From contig JAHQRK010000005.1 in assembly GCA_019828595.1 (NCBI GenBank), positions 2,728,001 through 2,792,000 of the forward strand: a stretch of 64,000 nt of DNA. The letters are read 5' to 3'. This stretch comes from Aphanomyces cochlioides (taxonomy: Eukaryota; Oomycota; Saprolegniomycetes; Saprolegniales; Verrucalvaceae). Each line of letters begins with the position of its first letter. Positions within the stretch are counted from its first letter, which is position 1. Under the pieces are notes generated by a model. It was given only the letters and a program-made list of their open reading frames with translations, made no database searches and was not told where the DNA came from. The position numbers and the translations under genes are program-made. This document shows positions 55,531 through 64,000 of the stretch, piece after piece.

Positions 55531-56756
55531 ATGCCATCAAAGGGCTCAGACGGAGCCAAGCCATCGGGCTCACAATCTAACCAGCTCGCACCTCAGCCAG
55601 CCGTCATGTCAACCTTTCAAGCCGCTTTGAGTATGGCCGCGTCAGAGCTCACCACCGAGCTTGGAAACCACGCTCTGCGCCTCCAAGGGGTCTTCCCTGG
55701 TGCCGCCTCTCCGTTAGCCGACCTCCCTTCGCTTGCGCACGCGGCTGTTGATACGCTCGCCAACTCCCGGCAGCTGATCAGACGTGACGCTCGAGGGTGG
55801 ATTCACGATTCGAAGACACGCCAAGAATTCATCTCCATCGCCCATTCTTTGCTGCTCAGGAGCAGCCACCAACTTGCAGCAAGCGTCCTAGCCACAGCGC
55901 AAGCGACGCAGCAAATCAGCGTTCTTGAGGAGCAAGTGGGGACCCAGGCAGATCTCATTCAGCTACAGGAGAGCCGCATTGAGGCGCAGGGGCGGCAAAT
56001 CGACGCGTTGGAGGCTCAGGTACTAACACCCACTCGCCCTTGTTGAGGCAATTCGTGTAGCTGAAGGCCTTGTCGGAGGCGAAGGGGACAGAGACCTCAT
56101 CAAGCATCGTTGTCGCGCCTGCCAGTGGCCAGGATCTTTCCAGCGCGGGTGTTGACCTCGGTCCACCCATAGACACGCCACCAAGTTCACCTGTCGCGCG
56201 TATGCGCGAAGCCATTCGGGAATCTGTGACGATCGATTCTGACGGAGCAGCCACACCGTCGGCTGACCAAGACGATGATCTCTTTGCGGCCCCCGCTTCA
56301 CCCGTGGTGGACAACTCCGATGACTCCGACTATGAGATAGTGGAGAACCCGGGAGCCGCGACAAAGTCGTACTGGGTGTACGAGGACGAAACATCAGCAG
56401 AAGCTCAGCGCTACCGCCAAGCCATGAACGAGAAGCTGTGTGACCACCGCTACCCTGGGAAGGAAGACCGGCACTGCCCTCTACCGCTGACGGATTGCAT
56501 GGAACGTAGACTTGGCCACCACGGGGAGCAATGTCGCTGGATCACGACGAAGCAAATGGCTCGCTGCAAGGCCCCAATTAAGCAATGTTCCCAACATCGT
56601 CAGTGGGCGCCGCAACCACCTCCGGGCAAATTGTATCGTCGCGAGTTTTCCACTCGCCCAAAAGGGATCGTAGCTTGGCGCTTCTATCTCTGCGAATACC
56701 AATCTTACAAGCAGGAGTTCGTGGGCCCAAACAAAAAGAAACCACGCATCATCTAG
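55531..56756 (+). CDS. Uncharacterised coiled-coil, Cys/His-rich protein (two exons)
   Basis: Exon 1 (55531-56019) and exon 2 (56061-56756) join across a 41-bp GT-TAG intron (56020-56060) to give 394 residues without a stop. The N-terminal half is helical with a coiled coil at about 125-165 (L-E-E-Q-V-G-T-Q-A-D-L-I-Q-L-Q-E-S-R). An acidic Ser/Pro linker follows, then a Cys/His-rich C-terminal part (C-D-H-R-Y-P-G...H-C-P-L...C-M-E-R-R-L-G-H-H-G-E-Q-C-R-W...C-K-A...C-S-Q-H) that may bind zinc, and a basic tail. It lies beyond the 3' end of, and antisense to, the gypsy polyprotein. The intact frame and intron argue that it is or was expressed. The family is unknown to me. Confidence 0.5.
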
Positions 56757-57101
56757 CCTGAACCAACAACCAAGTTTGAGGCCATCGAACTGGAAGTGGA
56801 GCTTTTTGTTGTAGCATAGCGTAATGATTAATGCTCCACCATCTTGTTCGTCCAATTTTCTTCATAAATCACATGTAATTAAATGCATAATACGCACGTT
56901 CCCATCACAAAATCAATCAATTTCCATTCCATCACCAACAATCGGGCCATTCGATCCACCTGCACATCACAAAGCCAACCATGCCAAAGTAATCTCAACC
57001 AAATAAAGCGTCACAAAACCTGGATAAATGTCAATGTCGGGGGCTTCCGAACCGGAATCTCGGGATATCGCGATCCATTTCAAGTACCGTTGGGCTGGGA
57101 T
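56757..57101. other. Spacer between antisense ORF and gypsy integrase end
   Basis: AT-rich DNA between convergent ends; no gene or clear LTR border. Confidence 0.4.
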
Positions 57102-58693
57102 TTATGCTTGATCGTCGTCCTTCGTCTCCTCCTCATCGATCGGGTGGAGCTCTTCCTGGACCATCATCGCGAGCCGATCAAACCCGAGGCGCACTCGCTC
57201 AAATTCGTAAATCAGCTCAGACGGCGGGATGTTGACGAGCGCTTCCCATATCCACGGTCCACCCCGGTAAAATTGAACTTCGTACTCCTTCGTGCCTTCC
57301 GTGTATCGCACGTTTCGCACAGCCACAACATGCGGGCGCGAGCCCAGTACATCGTCGCGGTCGGGTCGTCCGCCAAGAAACGAGTCGTCGGGTAAAGCTA
57401 GTTCTTCGTCAAAGTCAATTTCCGGTACGCTTTGCAACAATTCCACTGGCCGCTCTAAGTAAACCCGTCGTGGCTTCAGCCGAGAGTCGTGCACAATCGC
57501 GTGGAACCGGTAGACCTTCCCCGTGTGACGCACACGAGACTCCAGTTCGCTTGAGTAATCATTGGGACGCGACAACACGCGGAAAGGGCCATGCCAGTGA
57601 TGTACAGCCACACTGCATCACCCACTTTGATGCGCTCGTCAACATTTTCAGGCAATTGCTCGTTGTGGCGATGCGCACGGTTAGCGATGGCGGCTGCCAC
57701 TAAGTCTCGGTTCAGAGCATGGCAATACACTTGTTGCTGGTGGACTTGCAATCGCCAGCGATAGGCTTCCGGCTCAGCATCCCCGCGGACTGTCGGCAGG
57801 CTCGCAGTGATCGTGGTGTGCGGGTCCCACCCGGGCATGAGGAAGAACGGAGTCTCCTTGCGCACGACCGACACGGATGTGTTCATCGCGAACACCAGTC
57901 TCTCAGCCCAGTCGTCCCAGTCTCTTTGCTTCGGATCCTGAACATAGTGCTTCACGGCACGGATCATCACTTGGATCGATCGCTCGGCAAGGCCATTCGC
58001 CTGCGGACGGTATGCAAAGGTCGGCATCTGCCGCTGCCCCAACATCTCACAGAAATACTTGAACACGTTCGACATGAAGGAGGGGTCGCGGTCATGGCGC
58101 ATTTCGCGGCAGGCTCCAAAGCGGCGGAAAACGACTTCCTCGAAGGCGAGAGCGACTGTGTGAGCCGTCCGGTTCGGTGTCGCCTTGGTCATGATGAAGC
58201 CCGTGAACACGTCGGCGAAGACAATCAGCTGGGTATTCCCTCTGAACGACGACGGCATGTCGGTCGCAGCGTCCATGCACACCACATCCAATGGGCCTTC
58301 CGGGGTGAGGTTCCCTGGGCTCAAGGCTCGAAAATTCGGCGGTGGCCCAGCCGTGTTGCAAACGGCACAGTCGGCGACATAGTCCTTCGTATCGGCGTAC
58401 ATTAGTCTCCAATAGAAGTGGGCTCTTGCGCGCTCATACGTCCGTTGGAACTTTGCGTGTCCACCCTGAGCGTCGTCATGACAATGAGCCAGCACCACCT
58501 TGACCAGGACTCGCGGGATCACCAACTTCCATTGCATGCGCTCTTCGGGCGATCTGTTCGACGACCACTCGACGCGGTATAGAGCCCCTCGCTCGCCGAC
58601 TTCGAACTGACCGGCTAACTTGGGCAATAGGCGACACTCCGTCTCAGTCAGGTGGCTGACCTCGCCCCGCAAATAGCACTTAATATTCGCCAA
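57102..58693 (-). pseudogene. Gypsy integrase with chromodomain-like C-terminus
   Basis: In the 58693-57476 frame, counting from its first Met, a zinc-binding HHCC is at His72, His79, Cys109 and Cys112. The catalytic triad is Asp141, Asp201 and Glu237, with exactly 35 residues between the last two. The frame then shifts near 57600; the continuing frame (57611-57102) starts H-W-H-G-P-F-R-V-L, a GPY/F-like module, and later has V-V-A-V-R-N-V-R-Y-T-E-G with E-Y-E-V-Q-F-Y and W-I-W-E-A-L, like a chromodomain. Integrase inserts the cDNA; a chromodomain would guide it to marked chromatin. The one-base break makes this copy inactive as it stands. Confidence 0.88.
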
Positions 58694-59300
58694 CTCTCTC
58701 TCTCTCTCGGTCTTGTGCCTTGCTCACTCGGTCTAGTCTCAGTGCGGCCATTTTCTCCGTCGACCTTGCCTGGAGCGCCATAATCATCGGGGTCGCAGTG
58801 ACAGCGGTAGGATGCAGAGGCTCTGGCAGCAGGTTGCGTCGCTGTAGCTCTTCCAGGACCGACTCATCCAGCTCTTGCCCTCCAGCACGGTCTTGCCGCG
58901 CGAGCCCAGCCAGCAGATCAGCGGCGCCGTTCCATTCCCGCTTCACATGGTGAAATTCCACCCCAGTCGCTTGGTCCTTCAGCACACGGACCCGATCAAG
59001 GCAGCTCTGTAGATGGGACTGTTTGCTCTGCATCCACCCCAGTACTTGGTGGATAACCAAGCGCGAGTCACCGAAAATCGCTGGATTTGCCAGGCTTAGA
59101 CTCAAGGCACGTTCCAAGGCCGCAATCAGTCCACTGTACTCTGCAAGGTTAACCGTCGCATCGGCGAGGACACCATTCTCCGCCCACAGCACGCTCCAAC
59201 CAGGCAGCTGCCAGATCACAAAGCCGAAGCTGCCAAGTTTCTCCTTCACTTTGATAGCGCCGTCAAAGGCGACACCACAGCCCGTTCGTCGGGGTCGAAT
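58680..59300 (-). pseudogene. Second RNase H domain (archaeal/plant RVT_3 type) of the gypsy element
   Basis: The frame near 59285-58690 has the four acidic catalytic positions of RNase HI: Asp in V-A-F-D-G-A, Glu in N-L-A-E-Y-S-G-L, Asp in F-G-D-S-R-L-V-I, and Asp in W-N-G-A-A-D-L-L-A. It lies between the usual gypsy RNase H and the integrase. A (GA)n run at about 58694-58712 disturbs the frame at the integrase border, and another shift near 59283 separates it from the RT frame. Confidence 0.8.
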
Positions 59301-59356
59301 TGGGGCAGAACGGCTTGCCTCTGAGAGACCTGCACGTCCTTGGCTTTGTTGGGGTT

Positions 59357-61700
59357 TTACACGTCCATATCAGCCAAGGTTGACGCGTCTGGGGGGTGCA
59401 GGATGTCCATCAAGCGAATCGGCAGGGCCCATCGTTCGTCCAACTCAACCACTTGTTCCACGCGAATCGTCCACGGCGACAAGATTGCAGCCCACGGTAG
59501 ATGATCGGCTTTGCCATGCTTGTCAGCCAGGATCCATTTCAAGAGGCCATGGCGACTGTACACCACCAACTGCATGTTGCGCAACTCATAGTAGCAAACC
59601 TTGACGGCACACAGCAGAGCAAGGGCCTCCTTAGCCCATTCCTCGTAACGCGGCTCGCCGCCCTTCAGAGTCCGACCACAGAACCTCACGGGATGCAGCA
59701 CTCCATCATAGTCCTGACAGACTGTCGCCGAAATCGCCCAGGTTGTCGTGTACAACAGGATGTGGAACTCTCGGCCAGGATCGGCATGACGCAGGGGCGG
59801 TGTCGACGAGTAGGCGGCCTTCAGGTCAGCGAACGCACGAACGGCCGCGGGCGACACCAAGCCAAGGCGTAGCTCTTCGTCCGAGATCTCGTACAGACAG
59901 CTCGCCAAAATCGAGTAATTCTCGATAAATCGGCTATAAAAATTCAGCGAGCCCAGGAACGATTGCATGTCGCGGAGGCACTTCGGGAATGGCGCAGCTA
60001 GGACAGTATCGAGACTCCGCGGCCTTGCTTCCAATCCTCTGCGAGATACAACGTGGCCAAGGAAATCAGTCGCAAATTTTCCGAACTTGCTCTTCAGGGC
60101 CGAGATGCTCACGCCGAAACAGGTCAAGCGCGCCAAGATACGATCGGTCAGCTCCACAATGCCATCCCACGAATCAGCACCGTCGCTTATGTCGTCGGCG
60201 AACGATGTGCGGTTAGCCGGTGGTGGAAGCTGCGATAAGTCGCATTTTAAATCCCAAGGCAAACATATCCACCGGCTCATCATCAGCATCATCGTCGGCC
60301 ACCCCCGGTGGCATGTCCACAAAGCCAAACAACGCGTTCGTAATCATCCGCTGGTATATCATTGGCGCATTCTTGAGTCCTTGTGCCATTCGCGTCCATT
60401 CGAAGTGGCCCAACGCGCAGATGAAGGCACTGACCTTGCGCGCCCGCTTGGTTGCACGCACGACCCAAAACCCAGATGAGTTGTCGAGTGACAAGAACCA
60501 CTGCATCGCGTGGAAGTTGGCTAGCATTCCGTCCAGCGTCGGCATCGGTGACCGCATGAGTTCTTGGAGCTCGTTGATACCCCGGTAGTCGATACAAAGG
60601 CGGATGTCTTTGCCACCCTTCTTGAGGACCAGCACGATCGGGGAGGCCCAAGGCGAATTCGAAAAGGTGATCAGCCCAAAGTCCAACAATCCTCGCAGGA
60701 GGTCAAACAGTTTCTTCAGCAGCTCCGGGCGAATGCGCCTTGCTCGTTCAGCCAGCGGCTTTGCCTCACCGACGTCGATGTCGCAGACGGCTCCCTTGGC
60801 AGGCGGCGGCAGTCCGTTGCCCGACTTGATAAAGAACTTTCGGTACTTGCGAAGGACGACTCTCATTTTCTCCTTTTCTTCATCGCTCAATTCATCCTCG
60901 CCGACGTCCAGTTGATCAGGGTCGAACGGCTCTACCTCACGCGGCACTTCAGGGATTATGGCTAGCTGCTGCTCCAATTCTTCAGTTGACAAATCAATTC
61001 CTTCGCGCAGCATTACTTCTTTAGCCATCCGTCGTTGATCCAAGTTGTCGGGCATCGTGTCCATCAGGAAGATTGATGGCGGAGGCAGCGTGTCCCGAAA
61101 GTGGCAAGCATGGTAGCAGAAGACAGCATGCATCCTTGGTTCGGCGGCTTCCACCGGATCCAGCGGCGGCGCTTCATGGTCGTCCACCGATTGCGCAATA
61201 GGGGGCCGTTCGTCATCCAGGCCGTAGTCACCGTCGCTTTCGCAGGTTATACGCAGTTTCCCGTCAGCAGTGAGCAAGTGTTTGGGCGATGGAGGTCGCG
61301 GTTCCTTCCAGCTGTTGTCGTCAGCTAACTCAGCCGCTGCTTCATCCAGCCTCGCTCGGTGGTCGTCGGGGTAACTCCCTTCCCACGCTTCCGCTTTCCA
61401 CGCTTGGTATCTCAAACTGCTCGTGCGCACCATCGGCCGGCTCAGCGGTCGCTCGCCTTGGGCTGAGATTGCCCCGACATCAGTGTTGGCAGACAGAAAC
61501 ACGTTGCGTTCGCTGACGTTTGTGACCTTGTAGGCTGCTGGTTTGTCGTCGGCGTCTAACGCAGTGGTAATCCAGAGCACATCGCGATGAACCCAGTATT
61601 CCAGTGTCTCTGGCATTCCTTCTCGCAGCTTGGGTAAAGGCACAACGATTGATCCACCGGGCGGGATGCTCGCATCGCGGTTCAGGCGCACGTAATTCAT
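59357..61700 (-). pseudogene. Gypsy reverse transcriptase and first RNase H
   Basis: The first frame (61700-60213) has an N-terminal linker, then the fingers and palm: S-P-W-A-S-P-I-V-L-V, L-C-I-D-Y-R-G-I-N and the catalytic Asp in F-L-S-L-D-N-S-S. The frame then shifts at an A-run near 60242 (one extra base). The second frame (60328-59357) carries the active site as S-F-A-D-D-I instead of the more usual Y-x-D-D, then F-L-G-H-V-V-S and the tether and RNase H (I-L-L-Y-T-T-T-W-A-I-S-A-T). It makes cDNA from element RNA. The start ATG at 61700 overlaps the protease stop as ATGA. Confidence 0.9.
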
Positions 61701-62505
61701 GTAGCCACGACTGAGCGGACCGGCTGGTCGTGTAGTTCGACGTACTCGCCTTCAGGTAGGTTCAGTTCGCGACGACTCGCATCCACCATGACGCCAGCGC
61801 GGAACAGGAAGTCCATCCCAAGGATGGCGTCGAAGCCAGCGTCCCCAAAGTCACAGACAGCGATTGGGAAAACGTAAACTAGTCCGCGACCAATGGTCAA
61901 CTTGATGTCTACGATACCTTGAGTGTTCACAACGGCGGCTCCTCCAAGGCCAGCTATATCAGTCGTCTTCGTTGTGTCCACTTTCAGGCCGAGCTTCTTG
62001 ACGACCTTGGGGTGGATGATGCTCATGTTGGCACCAGTATCTGCCTGGACCACCACTGCTTGGTCCATGATTTGCGCATTTAGGAATGCTTGGCGGGTCA
62101 TGTCGTTCTCGATGAACGTTGTATCTTGCCAGTGACCAAAGTGTTTGCCTTCCTTGAGCCCGTACTCGTCTGACGGCGCCACGCAGTCGGCAGCCGAGTA
62201 GAGAACAAAAGGTCTGTCGGGAAGGTTGGATGTATTCTTGGTTACTGGGGGAACTTTCAGGAAGCCAACATGGTTGGCGGCATTGGCGTCGCGTCGACTT
62301 TTGATTCTGTCTTCATTCTTCATTGCTTCTTCAGCGCTTGCCGTAACCGCTCGCTCTTGTTGCTTCCTCTTCCATCCACGAACCACCTCAAAAAGCTCTT
62401 CGAACTCCGTCAGTAAGGTTCTGGTGGGGGTTATTTTTATGGATTTTTCTTGGTTTTTCGATGTTTTTGGGTTTTCATCATTTTTCAGTTTTTCTTGGTT
62501 TTTTT
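61697..62505 (-). CDS. Gypsy aspartic protease
   Basis: The frame is open from the A-rich linker near 62505; its first residues are Lys/Asn-rich. The protease core has the active-site triad A-D-T-G-A-N-M-S-I-I and a later I-L-G-M-D-F-L, both typical of retropepsins. It would cut the Gag-Pol precursor. It ends at 61697, sharing ATGA with the RT frame. Confidence 0.82.
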
Positions 62506-62562
62506 AGTCAGTGTGCGATGTCCGACGTCCGTCGCGGCTGGGGTATCGCGGTCCCCACGGAC

Positions 62563-63941
62563 TTACAAGTTTAAACAATCCAGGCTGGGCATGTCGGGGA
62601 TGTCCAGCCTTTGCAGGAACTCCTTCAGCTCGGCAGCTTGTTGACGAGTCGGGCACGGGTCGGCTATGTGGTGCGGTGTCGCACAGAGTTGACAAGCCTT
62701 GAAGCAGTTGATCTCCGGGTGCCCCATGCGTTGGCACAGAGCGCAGAAGACCGTCGACCAGCACAAGCCATCCAACTTGAAGTGCGTCTTGCCACAGTCA
62801 CGACAGACCTCGCGACGCGCCTCATGATTGTTGAGTCCAAGAGCGAAGATCTCAGCGCGCACAGAGTCGGTCGCTGCCGCCGCCAGCTTGGCCATGTCCG
62901 TTGGGGTCACAGCGTCCAAGTGGTTGACACGCGGAGCCTTTGCACGTTCTTGTCGCTGGTTGCCGCTCGGTTGGGCCGCTCCTCGCTGGCTGCGATGCTC
63001 TCGCAATGCTTCAGTGTGGCGCTGGTCATTCAAGTACTCCTTCAAGTCGTCCATCGAGGTGAAGCGCATCGAAGAGATCCACTTGGCTTGGCTTGGATCC
63101 GCCAGCGAGTTGCAAAAGCACCGTAAGTGGTCGACAAATTGCTTCCAATTGGTATCGTACTTGAGACCGATCTTCGTGGCAGCCGCATTGAAGCGGAAGA
63201 GGTACTCGCGGATGGTCTCATTCTCCTTCTGACGCATCGTGTAGTAGACCTCCTGCTTGGCCACCGGACTGTGGATGTACTCGCGGACGAAGCTCGCACG
63301 CACGGCCTTCCAAGTGGATCGTTCGTCAGCTCACAGCTGGTTGTACCAGTCTTGGACGACTCGGCCGACAGTCAGGCGGAACTTGCGCTTTGCCTCGTCC
63401 TCAGTCCATCCGCTGGCGGTCGCATTCTCCTTGAATCGTCGGAGGAAACTTGACGCCGCATCGGTGCCGTCGGCGGATCCGTTGAATCGCTGCAGCGACT
63501 CGAGCGCGAGGATATGCAGACGGGGAGCATTGTTAGAAGGGAGCCCGACAGGCGCAGCGTCCATGTTCCACTCGTCAAGATCGTCCTCGTCTTCCTGCAC
63601 TTGCACTTGGAGGTTTGGTTGCTTTGCAGCTGTCGCATCAGATCTTGATTTTGCCTGACCAACACCGCGATCAATCTTGACTGGTCGTCGGCGGGAGCCG
63701 GAGGCAATTCATCGGCGTCCATGTCTTCGTCGTAGTCACCAACGTCGCTGCCGTGGCTTTGGAATTCCGCGGGATTGTTTTTGCTAGAGCGCGATCGCGC
63801 GTCTAGGTTGGTCGTAGTGGCGTGGGTCGGTGCCGCTACTGATTGATATTGCCCGAAGGCAGTTGGAGTCTGCCCGTAACGACTCCTGGATGCCGCCATC
63901 GCTTGCTTCGCTTGCTCTGACGGGTCCAATTGCATGTCCAC
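62563..63941 (-). pseudogene. Gypsy Gag with zinc knuckle
   Basis: The N-terminal frame (63941 on) is Gln/Ala-rich; near 63618 it shifts by one base to the frame with L-D-E-W-N-M-D and F-N-G-S-A-D-G. A TGA near 63331 interrupts the capsid-like region (R-K-F-R-L-T-V-G-R-V-V-Q-D-W-Y), which continues to the stop at 62563. Near the end is a CCHC zinc knuckle (C-A-L-C-Q-R-M-G-H-P-E-I-N-C) with further Cys/His motifs on each side. Gag forms the particle and binds RNA. Confidence 0.85.
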
Positions 63942-64000
63942 CGAAGTGGACGTCTGGTTGTCTGCTGACGCGTCCGACAGCAGGGTGGCAGGGTTAACAG

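Larger units (their letters stand above)
57102..64000 (-). mobile_element. Ty3/gypsy (chromovirus-like) retrotransposon, degenerate, 5' end cut by window
   Basis: On the minus strand the order is Gag, protease, RT, RNase H, a second RNase H, integrase and a chromodomain-like tail, which is the Ty3/gypsy order. There are frame breaks near 63618, a stop near 63331, and shifts near 60242, 59283, 58700 and 57600. Its GC content is higher than that of the host genes. The 5' LTR lies beyond 64000; the 3' LTR was not recognised. Confidence 0.9.

Noticed and set aside
57719..58405. 228-codon plus-strand ORF over the integrase
   Set aside because: Shadow of the integrase frame; the integrase has all catalytic residues.
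1..64000. tRNA and other structured RNA genes
   Set aside because: None recognised by eye on either strand; a covariance-model search would be decisive.

Overview
The window looks like nuclear DNA of a stramenopile, most likely an oomycete and perhaps an Aphanomyces-like saprolegnian. The support is intron-bearing eukaryotic genes, very short introns (about 38-51 bp, GT...TAG), small intergenic gaps, several plastid-free mitochondrial proteins, and Copia, Ty3/gypsy, hAT and mariner elements of types common in oomycetes. The species call is inference; no rRNA or species marker is present.

Region 1 (1-24029) is repetitive. It opens with the 3' end of a Copia polyprotein (RNase H) and a probable 3' LTR. 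It then runs into a 23.3-kb head-to-tail array of 28 near-identical ~830-bp units plus an 86-bp partial unit (705-24029). The array unit starts inside the Copia LTR end, so it was probably amplified across an LTR/flank junction. Each unit carries a TATAAATA box and a chain of short hairpins.

Region 2 (24030-34230) holds an anonymous intergenic stretch followed by compact housekeeping genes: a one-TM conserved protein, a twin CX9C mitochondrial protein, ATP synthase subunit d, a HIG1/Rcf1 protein, a syntaxin-5 SNARE (recovered by joining six short introns) and the ISCU iron-sulfur scaffold. A 175-bp MITE lies upstream of the HIG1 gene.

Region 3 (34234-37450) is a nested transposon: an 882-bp element with 49-bp terminal inverted repeats and TA flanks, whose right repeat was hit by a 2.3-kb hAT element that made an 8-bp target duplication.

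Region 4 (38233-49460) is gene-dense: a FYVE/two-TM/GLTP fusion, an unknown 148-aa protein, dynein light chain LC8, mitochondrial GrpE, APC10, an F-BAR/PH protein and an RTEL1-type helicase with a C-terminal RING. An internally deleted mariner element (42671-44022) sits in the once ~160-bp divergent promoter of APC10 and the F-BAR gene.

Region 5 (49461-52660) has a diverged tandem duplication rich in CCAAT boxes, a perfect 26-bp palindrome, and a tandem family of three small secreted proteins with a conserved C-x20-C core (candidate effectors or secreted peptides).

Region 6 (52661-64000) is GC-richer. A broken Ty3/gypsy chromovirus-like element lies on the minus strand (Gag, protease, RT, two RNase H domains, integrase, chromodomain-like tail). 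In the DNA beyond its 3' end are plus-strand coiled-coil ORFs, one with an intron. The best candidates for something undescribed are the LTR-junction macrosatellite with its hairpin chain, the C-x20-C secreted family, the FYVE-TM-GLTP protein, and the antisense ORFs next to the gypsy element.
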